Part shown: piece after piece, positions 36,987 to 46,799 of the stretch | Layout of the letters: every line of letters starts with the position of its first letter | Numbering within the stretch: position 1 is the stretch's first letter | NCBI GenBank assembly: GCA_900110005.1 | Contig: FOCC01000001.1 | Coordinates: 114,912 to 178,911, forward strand | Direction: 5' to 3' | DNA from: Ligilactobacillus sp. WC1T17 | Lineage (GTDB): Bacteria; Bacillota; Bacilli; Lactobacillales; Lactobacillaceae | DNA length: 64,000 bases | The notes under the pieces: generated by a model | Seen by the model: only the letters and a program-made list of their open reading frames with translations | What the model was told of the DNA's origin: nothing | Databases searched by the model: none | Program-made: the position numbers and the translations under genes

Positions 36987-37767
36987 TTTGCGATGCTCCT
37001 GTATCAGCATCGGTTTGTTTTGAAGCAAGCGAGCTGCTAGTTAAAGCATCTGTTTTTGACCGTAAATCAACGATAACTGGGTCGGCAACTTTTTTAGAAG
37101 CACTGGCCAAGGCGTCGGGAACATCGTTAATCAATCCAAAGGTTTGACCGTTGATTTCATAAGCATCAGTTAAATCAGCTTTGGATGAAGCGCTGGTCTT
37201 AGCATCAACACTTCTTTTACGGTAGGCTTGGTTGATATGGACAGCATACGTGATAAAGGCGTCAAAGCAGGTTTCTAGCCAGCTAAGGGTGCGTTTATCG
37301 GTTAGATTTCCTTGTTCGTCAAAAGCTTGAGCAGCTTTGCTTAATAAAAATTGGTGGCCAGGTAGGATATATGGGGTGAGTCCTGGCGCGTTTAAAATCC
37401 TAGTCAAGCTGTCTTGCGCATAAACAGACCCCAAATTGCCCAAAGAAGCGCCTACGAGCATGACAGGACAATCGGTTAAAGGATGAACCTGCCACGAGAG
37501 CCATTCTAAGACGGATTTTAAAGCAGCTGGAATATCATGATCGTATTCGGCCGTTGAAATAATGACGCCATCAGCTTGTTCAATTTGTTTAGCCAAACTT
37601 AAAAGAACATCCGGCGTTTTAGCATAGTCTTCACAAAAAAGCGGATAATCCTTAATTTCAGCAAGAGAAATTGAGGCTTCTTTTGAAAAATGCTGTTGCA
37701 TAAATTGCAGCAGCTTGCGGTTGTGAGATTTGCTGGCATTAGTGCCGACAAGAGCGATAAAATGCAT
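36979..37767 (-). CDS. NAD(P)H-dependent FMN reductase-like flavoprotein with a C-terminal extension
   Basis: The first 190 residues are a flavodoxin-like NADPH-dependent FMN reductase (VGTNASKSHNRKL phosphate loop, TAEYDHDIPAALKSVLEWLS, VGASLGNLGSVYAQDSLTRIL). The last 70 residues, from about 190, are an extra segment of mixed charge ending in a Ser/Asp/Thr-rich tail. Reductases fused or linked to ApbE often feed FMN-carrying acceptors with electrons. Strong promoter TTGACA-18-TATAAT upstream; operon with apbE. The electron acceptor is not encoded here. Confidence 0.85.
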   Translation of the reverse strand: MHFIALVGTNASKSHNRKLLQFMQQHFSKEASISLAEIKDYPLFCEDYAKTPDVLLSLAKQIEQADGVIISTAEYDHDIPAALKSVLEWLSWQVHPLTDCPVMLVGASLGNLGSVYAQDSLTRILNAPGLTPYILPGHQFLLSKAAQAFDEQGNLTDKRTLSWLETCFDAFITYAVHINQAYRKRSVDAKTSASSKADLTDAYEINGQTFGLINDVPDALASASKKVADPVIVDLRSKTDALTSSSLASKQTDADTGASQND

Positions 37768-37810
37768 GGTAAAACCTCCTAAAAGATACAGGTAAAAGTT
37801 TCTTGGCTAC

Positions 37811-37840
37811 ATTATAGAAAAAGTTTAAAAGGCCTGTCAA
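37811..37840 (-). promoter_or_regulatory. Promoter of the flavin reductase-apbE pair
   Basis: TTGACA (37835-37840) and TATAAT (37811-37816) on the minus strand are separated by 18 bases. Confidence 0.75.
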
Positions 37841-37945
37841 TTAAGGATTTATTGGTTAAAATCATTACTTAGGCTGCACGAATGCTTATTTTTGCTTGAA
37901 GTTAATTAAATAAATTGGTATAGACAGAAATAAAAGCATAAATTA

Positions 37946-37977
37946 AAGGGCTGAATCATTATGATTCAGCCCTTTAA
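37946..37977. terminator. Symmetrical terminator-like hairpin
   Basis: TTAAAGGGCTGAATCA and TGATTCAGCCCTTTAA arms meet around TTA. It may terminate the minus-strand phosphatase gene. The remaining 180 bases up to the repeat are AT-rich and show nothing else I can support. Confidence 0.6.
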
Positions 37978-38165
37978 TACTTGAGATATAGATAAAATTT
38001 ACTTGGTATACTTGAGCGGAGAAACTCAAAGCAAAGAAAGATAGACTGCATTTGGTATAGTTACAGTCTGACGTCTGATTTAAGTATAAATCAGTTTATC
38101 AGAAAAAACAACCCTAAAAAAGCTTAAAATAAGGATACACTTTCTTAGACCTTGATGTTTCCAAT

Positions 38166-38322
38166 GTATAAGCGCTCACGATTGTAGCCTGATTTAGTAC
38201 GGCAAAACTTCGCAGGCTTCTAGTGACAATAACAGCTGCCTTGGGGTCTTGTCAGACCCACAGCGGCATCTGCCACTTGCATTACGCCTTATGACCGCTC
38301 ACGATTGCACCCTGATTTAGTA
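38166..38322. repeat. Hairpin-mosaic repeat 5
   Basis: One unit of the CAAAACTTCGCAGGCTTCTAG type has a distinct centre (GGGGTCTTGTCAGACCC) and a CGCTCACGATTGCACCCTG right end. The TACTAA at its right border provides the last Tyr codon and stop of the neighbouring phosphatase gene. Confidence 0.8.
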
Positions 38323-38985
38323 TTTTTCGTTGTCAAGGTGGTGGTTGTAATAAGCTACTTGGATGTTGTTGGGGTCGACTAATAACTTAGTGACAGAACC
38401 GTTACGCGGACCGAGGACATCGGCACCGAGGGTTTTGTCGTAACGGTCGACAATGGAGCGAATGGTGATACTGTGGCTGACTAAGAGAATTTTGGCATCA
38501 GGCTGATGTTTTTTCAATAAATAATCAAAACCTGCGTCAAGACGTTGCCAATATTGAGCATCGCTTTCGGCATCCTTGAAAGGGTCAAGCTCATGCAGAA
38601 GGTCTCTGGTATAACCTAAAGAATATTTTTCTAAAAGATCATTATAAGTGCGGCAACCGTGAATAGCTCCAGCCATCAGCCACGTTTGGGAAGCGTCGTT
38701 GCCTTCAAAGTATCCGAAGCTTTGTTCTCTGAAATAAGTCAGCGTTTTAGGTTCAGGCTTATTTTCAGCTTCGTTTTCTTTTAAAATAAAGCGCAAAGTT
38801 TTAATGGCTCTAGTAGTATCAGAACTATAAGCTGCGTCAAAGGTTAAATCTTTGAGATGGCGTCCAGCGCTTAAGGCATCATTTGTTCCTTTAGGTGTCA
38901 GGGGGGAATCACACCAACCCTGCAGGCGGTTATAGCTGTTTAAAAGTGTTTGGCCATGGCGGACCATATATACAGTTAAGGTCAT
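38317..38985 (-). CDS. Histidine phosphatase (phosphoglycerate mutase-like) family protein
   Basis: The 222-residue protein starts MTLTVYMVRHGQT, the RHG catalytic motif, followed by LQGWCDSPLTPKG. It has a late LLVSHSITIRSI segment carrying the second His. These define the cofactor-dependent mutase/phosphatase superfamily; specificity cannot be told. The frame opens four codons earlier at a TTG inside the GGAGG box, so ATG 38985 is the start. The 3' end borders repeat 5. Confidence 0.9.
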   Translation of the reverse strand: MTLTVYMVRHGQTLLNSYNRLQGWCDSPLTPKGTNDALSAGRHLKDLTFDAAYSSDTTRAIKTLRFILKENEAENKPEPKTLTYFREQSFGYFEGNDASQTWLMAGAIHGCRTYNDLLEKYSLGYTRDLLHELDPFKDAESDAQYWQRLDAGFDYLLKKHQPDAKILLVSHSITIRSIVDRYDKTLGADVLGPRNGSVTKLLVDPNNIQVAYYNHHLDNEKY

Positions 38986-39119
38986 TTTATCCTCCAATAT
39001 GCTTCAAATCTAACAAACATAATAACATATCGGATGAGAAGTTAGCATGATTTAACTATGATTTTGACGTTAAAGACGGGTATAATGAAAGGAGGAATTT
39101 ACAGAAGGGGTTATTAAAA

Positions 39120-40211
39120 TTGAGAACACAACATATTAAACTTTTTTCACATAATGATTTGGATGGCTTTGGAGCACCTTGCCTTTTTTATGCTTTGGCT
39201 CCATATATGTTCAAAGGAGTTGAGTTTGATTTAACTACGTGTTCAGCGGGCAACTTGGATCGTGAGCTCGAACATTGGTTTAAACAGCCCGATATTTCGC
39301 GCTATACGGATGTTTATATCATGGATATGACCCCTGATAGTGACTATTCGTTCAAATTATTGGAACAAAAATTTGCTAATCACTGGCTGATTTTTGACCA
39401 CCATGAAAGCGAAGCTAAATTGCGTCAAGAATATAGCCAAAATTGTGTTAGTCCAACAGATGAAGGGGTCAATCCGAGCGCATGCAGTCTCGTTTGGGAT
39501 TGGATGGAGCGGCAAAATAATTTCAACCTGGTGCCTCAGGATCGTCAAGCTGATTTAAAAGAACTGGTTGAAATGATCCGGGCTTATGATACCTGGGATT
39601 TCCAAAATGATCCCTTGATGTCTTTTGAAGCTAAGAAAGCTGCCGATGAATTAAATCAGCTGTTTTGGTTCTTCCCATTGAGTAAATCGAAAAAATTCGT
39701 TGACTCGGTTTTTGCCAGCGGCTGGCAAGATTATCGTCAAGAACATGAACTTTTGGTATCAACTTTGGAAGGCAGAAGACAACGTTACTTGGATAAACAC
39801 CTCAAAGATGTCGAAGAATTCAGTCTTAATGGTCGCACTTTTGGTGTTGTTTATGCCAGTGATTATAAATCAGAGATTGCTCATGAATTGATGAAACGTT
39901 TCGACGTTGATGCGGCTTTGGTTATTGATAGCCACAGTGTTTCGCTGAGGTCAAACGGCCGTTTAGACGTGGCTAAATTTGCTCAAGATTACTTCAACGG
40001 CGGAGGTCATGCAGACTCAGCCGGTGGTCGGCTTGAAGTGGAACCGCTCAAGGCGGCTGAAAAAGAAGTAATTAATTTTGTTAAACAGCAGGCTAAGATT
40101 AATGCTAAAATGGCTCAGCAAAAAAAGGATGAAGCAAATTCCAGCTTAGGTGATGCTTTAGATCCTGAAATGGCAGCGAAATTAGCGGCTTTATTCGGTC
40201 AAGACAAATAA
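39120..40211 (+). CDS. DHH-family phosphoesterase (NrnB/oligoribonuclease-like)
   Basis: The 363-residue protein has an N-terminal DHH domain (SHNDLDGFGA near residue 10, MDMTPDSD, LIFDHHES near residue 90) and a C-terminal DHHA1 domain with GGGHADSAGG near residue 300. This fits cytoplasmic nano-RNases or phosphoadenosine phosphatases of the YngD/NrnB type. The start is TTG 39120 behind GAAGGGG. An amidotransferase gene follows nine bases later, so they share a transcript. Substrate unproven. Confidence 0.87.
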   Translation: MRTQHIKLFSHNDLDGFGAPCLFYALAPYMFKGVEFDLTTCSAGNLDRELEHWFKQPDISRYTDVYIMDMTPDSDYSFKLLEQKFANHWLIFDHHESEAKLRQEYSQNCVSPTDEGVNPSACSLVWDWMERQNNFNLVPQDRQADLKELVEMIRAYDTWDFQNDPLMSFEAKKAADELNQLFWFFPLSKSKKFVDSVFASGWQDYRQEHELLVSTLEGRRQRYLDKHLKDVEEFSLNGRTFGVVYASDYKSEIAHELMKRFDVDAALVIDSHSVSLRSNGRLDVAKFAQDYFNGGGHADSAGGRLEVEPLKAAEKEVINFVKQQAKINAKMAQQKKDEANSSLGDALDPEMAAKLAALFGQDK

Positions 40212-40220
40212 GAGGATATT

Positions 40221-40886
40221 ATGCGGATTAATATTTTACAACACACCCCTAATGAAGGCCCTGGGGCTATTTTAATGTGGGCTAACCAACATGGACATGA
40301 GGTTTATACTTATCATCTTTACCAATTTAATAAATTACCGTTAGCTGAGGATACCGATATGCTGGTGGTTTTAGGCGGACCGATGAGTCCTAACGACCAA
40401 GAACCTTGGATTGAATTGGAACGCAAATTGATTTTAGACGTCATTAAAGCTGATAAACCGGTTTTTGGCGCTTGCTTTGGTGCTCAGCAAATTGCCAAAG
40501 TTTTAGGCGGTACGGTGCAAAAGAGCGACCATAAAGAAGTTGGCTTTGCGCCAGTATATCTTAAGGATACAACGATTCCCAACTTACCTAAGCAATTAGA
40601 TGCTTTGCATTGGCATGAAGAATGTTTTTCCATTCCTCGGGGGGCAAAACTGCTCTTTTCCAGTGATTTGCTGGAAAATCAAGGCTTTATTTATGGCAAA
40701 AAGGTTGTTGGTCTGCAATTTCACTTTGAACCTTTGGCTAATGATTTGCGCGAAATTGTGGTTAACGATGGAGATTATACAAAAGGAAGCGAGCTTAAAC
40801 AAAGTCCAAGCGATATTTTAGCTCATGGTGTACCGGCGCAAAATAAGGATATTATGGCTAATATTCTTGATTTTATCAGCCGTTAA
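40221..40886 (+). CDS. Class I glutamine amidotransferase-like protein
   Basis: The 221-residue single-domain protein has the class I amidotransferase triad. The nucleophile Cys is in FGACFGAQQIAK (near residue 95) and the His/Glu are in LQFHFEP (near residue 175). It resembles stand-alone GuaA-like amidotransferases seen in lactic acid bacteria, which release ammonia from glutamine or act as gamma-glutamyl peptidases. No synthetase partner is adjacent. ATG follows AGAGGAT. It is co-transcribed with the DHH gene. Confidence 0.85.
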   Translation: MRINILQHTPNEGPGAILMWANQHGHEVYTYHLYQFNKLPLAEDTDMLVVLGGPMSPNDQEPWIELERKLILDVIKADKPVFGACFGAQQIAKVLGGTVQKSDHKEVGFAPVYLKDTTIPNLPKQLDALHWHEECFSIPRGAKLLFSSDLLENQGFIYGKKVVGLQFHFEPLANDLREIVVNDGDYTKGSELKQSPSDILAHGVPAQNKDIMANILDFISR

Positions 40887-40895
40887 ACAGATAAG

Positions 40896-40924
40896 TTGAC
40901 CCCAGTAGGCCGAGATGATATAGT
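40896..40924 (+). promoter_or_regulatory. Promoter of trxB
   Basis: TTGACC (40896-40901) and TATAGT (40919-40924) are spaced by 17 bases, 35 bases before the trxB start. Confidence 0.7.
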
Positions 40925-40959
40925 GTTCGTATTTAATAAGTGTCTGTGAGGTATTTAAA

Positions 40960-41898
40960 ATGACAGAGAAAAAATATGATGTGTTAGTCATTGGCGCCGG
41001 CCCTGGCGGCATGACTACTGCTTTATATGCATCAAGAGCTAACCTGAAAGTAGCGATGTTAGACCGTGGAATTTATGGGGGCCAAATGAATAATACGGCT
41101 GAAGTTGAAAATTATCCAGGTTTTACCTCCATTATGGGGCCTGAATTAGCTGAAAAAATGTATCAAAGTTCAACTCAATTTGGAGCGGAATTTTTATATG
41201 GCAGTGTCACTAAAATTAACGTTTTGCCTGATGGAACTAAACAGGTTGAAACTGACAATGGCATTTTTGAAGCTAAAGCCGTTGTGATTGCTACGGGGTC
41301 TGAACCGCGTAAATTAGGTATTCCCGGGGAACAAGAATTTAGCGGCCGTGGTGTATCATATTGCGCTGTCTGCGATGGTGCTTTTTACCGCAATAAGAAA
41401 GTTGTCGTCATTGGCGGGGGGGATTCTGCGATTGAAGAAGGCTTATATTTGGCCAACTTAGTGGAAGAAGTTAACGTGGTTCACCGCCGTGATCAGTTGC
41501 GGGCTCAAAAGATTTTGCAAGACCGTGCTTTTGCAAATGATAAGATGAAATTTACATGGAATAGTGTGCCGGTTGAAATTTTAGGCGATGAGATGAAGGT
41601 TACCGGCGTTAAGATTAAAAATAAAATTACCGGCAAAGAAGAAGTTTTAGATGCTTCTGGGGTGTTCATTTATGTTGGTACAACGCCGATGACTGAACCC
41701 TTTAAAGATTTGGATATTACAGATGAGCAAGGCTGGATTATCACAGATGATCATATGCAAACCAAGATTCCCGGTATCTTTGCTGTAGGCGATGTGAGAC
41801 AAAAATTCTTGCGTCAGATTACGACAGCTGTCGGTGATGCTGGTATCGCCGGCCAAGAAGTCTTCAATTATGTACAGGGTGCTTTGGCGAATGCTTAG
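40960..41898 (+). CDS. trxB: Thioredoxin-disulfide reductase
   Basis: The 312-residue flavoprotein passes electrons from NADPH to thioredoxin. It has the FAD loop VIGAGPGGMTTALYASRA, the redox pair CAVC (near residue 135), the NADPH loop VVIGGGDSAIEEGLYLA and the FAVGDVRQK motif. It is monocistronic. Its last seven codons (QGALANA) and stop lie within a hairpin-mosaic repeat, whose sequence is identical to a copy at 22.45 kb, so the native 3' end has apparently been replaced. Confidence 0.96.
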   Translation: MTEKKYDVLVIGAGPGGMTTALYASRANLKVAMLDRGIYGGQMNNTAEVENYPGFTSIMGPELAEKMYQSSTQFGAEFLYGSVTKINVLPDGTKQVETDNGIFEAKAVVIATGSEPRKLGIPGEQEFSGRGVSYCAVCDGAFYRNKKVVVIGGGDSAIEEGLYLANLVEEVNVVHRRDQLRAQKILQDRAFANDKMKFTWNSVPVEILGDEMKVTGVKIKNKITGKEEVLDASGVFIYVGTTPMTEPFKDLDITDEQGWIITDDHMQTKIPGIFAVGDVRQKFLRQITTAVGDAGIAGQEVFNYVQGALANA

Positions 41899-42130
41899 GC
41901 TTTGTACGCTAAGCTTGCTCCACCAACGCCGTATGGCTGTAGCCATCAAGGCGGTGGAGTCTTAGCGCTAAAAGCCTATGAGCCAAAGCCGTACTACACC
42001 AGGGTGCAATCACGAACGGTTATGAGCCGTAAAATAAGCTGCGAACACCGCCGTGGGGCTGTTAAGCCCCCAAGGTGGTTGTGCTTATTTATAGGCTCAT
42101 GTGAGTGATTGCCGTACTATACAGGGTGCA
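41875..42130. repeat. Hairpin-mosaic repeat array 6 (two units, reverse orientation)
   Basis: The first unit is the reverse complement of repeat 3 (CTTAGCGCTAAAAGCC arms, GGTGG inner stem). The second has arms GGTTATGAGCC/GGCTCATGTGAG and an AAATAAGC/GCTTATTT inner stem. Both are bordered by CAGGGTGC. The array begins inside trxB. Confidence 0.85.
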
Positions 42131-42157
42131 ACATAAAGCTAAAAGTTAGACAAAAAT

Positions 42158-42193
42158 AGGATTTCCGTTTGGATGCGGAAATCCTATTTTAGT
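42158..42193. terminator. Bidirectional terminator-like hairpin
   Basis: AAAATAGGATTTCCG and CGGAAATCCTATTTT arms enclose TTTGGATG. It probably ends the trxB transcript. Confidence 0.75.
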
Positions 42194-42224
42194 AACAGTA
42201 CAAATATAGATTTTTCGATGCAAA

Positions 42225-42272
42225 AAACATCTTATAATTGTTGTTTTCTAACAATTATAAGATGTTTCATTT
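42225..42272 (+). terminator. Second long hairpin with T-run
   Basis: Two perfect 18-base arms (42225-42242 and 42250-42267) enclose a seven-base loop, followed by CATTTTTTATT. It can terminate plus-strand transcription. The stem is unusually long and perfect for that role. Confidence 0.6.
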
Positions 42273-42283
42273 TTTATTACGGG

Positions 42284-42555
42284 TGTATAAGCGCTCACGA
42301 TTGCACCCTAATTTAGTCGGGCTTTTGATCGCATGGGCTTAGTGACAAGGAACTACTCCTCGGGGGCTTACAGCCCCGCTTCGTCGCAGTCCAGCTTGTC
42401 ATACAGCCCATAACCGCTCCCAAAAGCACCCTAATTTAGTCGGGCTTTTGATCGCATGGGCTTAGTGACAAGGAACTACTCCTCGGGGGCTTACAGCCCC
42501 GCTTCGTCGCAGTCCAGCTTGTCATACAGCCCATAACCGCTCCCAAAAGCACCCT
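42284..42555. repeat. Hairpin-mosaic repeat array 7 (perfect tandem duplication)
   Basis: Two units with TTTTGATCGC/GCTCCCAAAA outer arms and a CTCGGGGGCTTACAGCCCC centre are repeated with a period of 122 bases, apparently without change. A unit remnant precedes them. The right border supplies the stop codon TAG of the neighbouring membrane protein gene. Confidence 0.85.
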
Positions 42556-43012
42556 AATTGTTTTTTTCAAACATCTTCATAATCTTCAATTGACGGTCGG
42601 TCCCAGCAACTAATTGCTTAATCTTGGCTAAAGACAAGAGACATAAGATAGCTCCGATAGCGCAAATTAGTTCCACAAAAAGCTGACCTGAATTTTTCAA
42701 GAAGGGAAAGACGTTGTCATATAAAGGTGTTAAACAAGTGATAACCAATAAAAGGTTAAGCCCCAATTGTGTCAGGTAAAAAGCCTTAGTAAGAGGTAGT
42801 TCACTTTTATTAGTGTGGAGTTTGGAAGTCAGTTCAATGGCTACAGCTAAAGCAAAAAACATCATCACCAAAGGAATGATTAAACTTAAACTCTTAGAAG
42901 CCCAAGCTGTTACCATCCAATAGAAATTGGCGAAAAAGAAGATGGCAATGCTATAGCGTAAAACCCAAAAACGATTGAAAAACATAAATTTCATACTGTC
43001 TTTTTTATTCAT
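42554..43012 (-). CDS. Membrane protein of unknown function, downstream of PTS IIC
   Basis: The 152-residue protein has four hydrophobic segments (about residues 18-35, 40-58, 80-98, 110-125) and a basic C-terminal tail. It begins 30 bases after the PTS IIC stop on the same strand, behind GAGGGAGG, so it is in that operon. I do not recognise the family. The last codon and TAG merge with the repeat border AATTAGGGTGC. Confidence 0.75.
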   Translation of the reverse strand: MNKKDSMKFMFFNRFWVLRYSIAIFFFANFYWMVTAWASKSLSLIIPLVMMFFALAVAIELTSKLHTNKSELPLTKAFYLTQLGLNLLLVITCLTPLYDNVFPFLKNSGQLFVELICAIGAILCLLSLAKIKQLVAGTDRQLKIMKMFEKNN

Positions 43013-43042
43013 TGAAAAGACCTCCCTCTCTTATCTCTTAGT

Positions 43043-44395
43043 TTAACCTTCTGGATTTTCTTGTTCTTTCTTAGCTAACTTCAAATCATAGCGACGAATG
43101 AATGGGTACCAAACAAGGGCACCAACGATAGCAGCTAAGATAGTGGCAATTGCACCTTGGAAACTTTGGGTTGCAATGAAACCACTCAAGCCTACAGGTG
43201 TTGGCCATGGTTGTTGAGCAGTAATCTTTGGTACAAAGTGGGTTGCAATAGCGAAGTAGCCGACCATAGAAGAAGCCATAGGAGCTAAAATAAATGGAAC
43301 GACAAGATCAATATTGTACACAATTGGCAAACCAAAGATTAATGGTTCGTTGATGTTAAAGATACCTGGAACAATGGCAACCTTACCTAATTCATGCAAT
43401 TGGTTTGATTTAGCCATAAATGCCATATACAAAGCAGCACCTAAAGTACAGCCGGAACCACCAATAGTTGTGAAGGCATTGTTGAATTCACCGGCATAGA
43501 TGTGGAAACCGCCAGCAACGTTGGAAGCCATGTTTGACAAAACGAAGGCTTGAGTAAAACTGGTGATGATGGTAGCACCGTGAATACCAAAGAACCATAA
43601 GAAGTGAATCAAGAAGACAATAATCAAGATGCCCCACCATGTATCAACCAAACCAGATACGAATGAGAATGGAACGTAGAGCAGGTTGAAGATGTCTGTG
43701 TGACACATGATTAAAATTGCATCAATAATCACCACAACAAAGGCAAGTAAGAAACCTGGAATCAAAGAAGTAAAGGAATCAGCGACACCCTTTGGCACAG
43801 AGTTTGGCATCTTAACAGACCAACCCTTTTTGACACATAAACGGTAGATTTGAACGGCTAAAGTAGCCATGATTAAACCAGTAAAGATACCAGTGGCGCC
43901 AATTCTGGTTAAACCTGTACCACCAACACCATAACCGCCGTAGATACCACTCTTAGCATCAGTGATGAATTGAGCAGCACCTTTGCTCCAAGTTAATTGG
44001 GGAACAGTGATGAACAAAGCAAAGAATGATAAGAAAGCACCAGTCAAAGGTGACAAGTCTAATTTTTCTTCATCACGGTAAATCTTCGTAAAGTTATAGG
44101 CAAATGATCCTGTGAAGAAGAGGGCAATAATCCCCAAAGTTGAGTTGTAAACAACAGTATATAAGTTATTAAAACGACCCAAAGTATTGTTATAGAATGA
44201 AACAAAACCTGGGAAAGTGATAACTTGAGTCAAAACACTCAAGATAAGAAACATTGACCCGACAATAGTAAAGGCAATAACACTGTAGCCGGCGCCCATA
44301 ACGGAACGGACAAAACGTGTATTGGCGAATTTACCAATGATAGGTAAAATTTTTGCATTTAAAAAGTCTGTAAACTTACTATTTTTTTCAGCCAT
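43043..44395 (-). CDS. PTS lactose/cellobiose-family EIIC (sugar channel)
   Basis: The 450-residue membrane protein transports and helps phosphorylate beta-glucosides or related sugars. It begins MAEKNSKFTDFLNAKILPIIGKFANTRFVRSVM, the usual CelB opening. It contains NINEPLIFGLPIVYN near residue 345, the conserved EIIC substrate motif. Separate IIA and IIB genes lie 2 kb away on the opposite strand. Its promoter carries the same TTGTACCAA operator as theirs. Confidence 0.93.
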   Translation of the reverse strand: MAEKNSKFTDFLNAKILPIIGKFANTRFVRSVMGAGYSVIAFTIVGSMFLILSVLTQVITFPGFVSFYNNTLGRFNNLYTVVYNSTLGIIALFFTGSFAYNFTKIYRDEEKLDLSPLTGAFLSFFALFITVPQLTWSKGAAQFITDAKSGIYGGYGVGGTGLTRIGATGIFTGLIMATLAVQIYRLCVKKGWSVKMPNSVPKGVADSFTSLIPGFLLAFVVVIIDAILIMCHTDIFNLLYVPFSFVSGLVDTWWGILIIVFLIHFLWFFGIHGATIITSFTQAFVLSNMASNVAGGFHIYAGEFNNAFTTIGGSGCTLGAALYMAFMAKSNQLHELGKVAIVPGIFNINEPLIFGLPIVYNIDLVVPFILAPMASSMVGYFAIATHFVPKITAQQPWPTPVGLSGFIATQSFQGAIATILAAIVGALVWYPFIRRYDLKLAKKEQENPEG

Positions 44396-44554
44396 AATAT
44401 TAACCCCCTAAAGGTTGATGCCAAATATGCCAGCTGGATGAAGGCGGTTAAACTTCATAAGTAAGTGTCATAAAAAAATAATTGCAAAGTTGACATGCAG
44501 CTAGTTTATTTGGTGTGAAAATAGAAAAAGTTAAGAAAAAAATGTGCACAAAAT

Positions 44555-44568
44555 TGAAAACGTTTTCC
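44555..44568 (-). promoter_or_regulatory. cre-type site in the EIIC leader
   Basis: TGAAAACGTTTTCC fits the cre consensus except at the last base. It lies just downstream of the predicted EIIC transcription start, where CcpA would act as a roadblock. Confidence 0.65.
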
Positions 44569-44584
44569 TTTTCTTAACATTTTT

Positions 44585-44613
44585 ATTTTAAAACGTTGGT
44601 ACAAATTTGTAAA
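44585..44613 (-). promoter_or_regulatory. EIIC promoter with TTGTACCAA operator
   Basis: On the minus strand TTTACA (44608-44613) and TAAAAT (44585-44590) are 17 bases apart. The spacer contains TTGTACCAA starting at its fourth base, and inverted arms TTGGTAC/GTACCAA extend across the -35. The 5' leader is about 180 bases long. Confidence 0.65.
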
Positions 44614-44790
44614 GTACCAAACAATATATTTTTTGCATTTTTGTTAAAAATTGAAAAAAACTATACATATTTTTGGATTTATTTACACTTTAAGTTGTAA
44701 TCTAGTTTTTGAAAGTAAACTATTTTGTAACAATGACATAATTTAGGAGATTTAGTTTCAAGAAAGTGGTTAAAAAATATGGAGTGATGT

Positions 44791-44819
44791 TTGACAAATT
44801 TGTTCCAACAAATTATACT
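44791..44819 (+). promoter_or_regulatory. Glycosidase promoter with TTGTTCCAA operator
   Basis: TTGACA (44791-44796) and TATACT (44814-44819) are 17 bases apart. The spacer has TTGTTCCAA at the same offset as the other two promoters, here as an inverted repeat AATTTGTT-CC-AACAAATT. Confidence 0.75.
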
Positions 44820-44829
44820 TACGATGAAA

Positions 44830-46296
<1,467 letters not shown>

Positions 46297-46298
46297 CG

Positions 46299-46326
46299 AA
46301 AAGCACAGGGAAACCTGTGCTTTTTA
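46299..46326 (+). terminator. Terminator of the glycosidase gene
   Basis: AAAGCACAGG and CCTGTGCTTT arms surround GAAA and are followed by T. Confidence 0.85.
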
Positions 46327-46350
46327 ATATATATTCTAAAAAATGAATAA

Positions 46351-46385
46351 TAGCGCTTGCAAAAGTTGTACCAATATGTTATAAC
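46351..46385 (+). promoter_or_regulatory. EIIB/EIIA promoter with TTGTACCAA operator and cre-like site
   Basis: TTGCAA (46357-46362) and TATAAC (46380-46385) are 17 bases apart, with TTGTACCAA (46366-46374) at the same spacer offset as in the other two promoters. A cre-like TAGCGCTTGCA overlaps the -35. Confidence 0.7.
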
Positions 46386-46457
46386 TTAATTGTTGAAAGC
46401 GGTTAAAAACGTAGATAAATTAAAGAGCCGATATTCGGCTTCACGGAGGTAATTATT

Positions 46458-46784
46458 ATGGCTGAAAAAACAATTATGTTATGCTGTGCTGCAGGGATGA
46501 GTACAAGTTTGTTAGTTTCCAAGATGCAGGAAGCTGCTAAGAAGCAAGGCTTAGACTATGAAATCTTTGCAACATCAGCTTCTGATGCAGACAACCAATT
46601 AGCTCAAAAAGACATCAACGTTGTTTTGCTAGGACCTCAAGTTCGTTACATGGAAGCTCAATTCAAGCAAAAACTTGCCGGTACAAATATTCCAATGGCT
46701 ATCATCGATATGACTGCTTACGGCATGATGAACGGTGAAAAAGTTTTGGCTCAGGCAATTGACTTGATGAAGCAAAACGCTTAA
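46458..46784 (+). CDS. PTS lactose/cellobiose-family EIIB
   Basis: The 108-residue cytoplasmic phosphocarrier begins with a strand and MLCCAAGMSTSLLVSKM, the P-loop with the phosphorylated Cys near residue 9. The length and GPQVRYM segment fit CelA-type EIIB. It takes phosphate from EIIA and gives it to the sugar in EIIC. ATG follows GGAGGT. The EIIA gene follows 15 bases later. Confidence 0.94.
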   Translation: MAEKTIMLCCAAGMSTSLLVSKMQEAAKKQGLDYEIFATSASDADNQLAQKDINVVLLGPQVRYMEAQFKQKLAGTNIPMAIIDMTAYGMMNGEKVLAQAIDLMKQNA

Positions 46785-46799
46785 TAGGGGTGATTTTTA

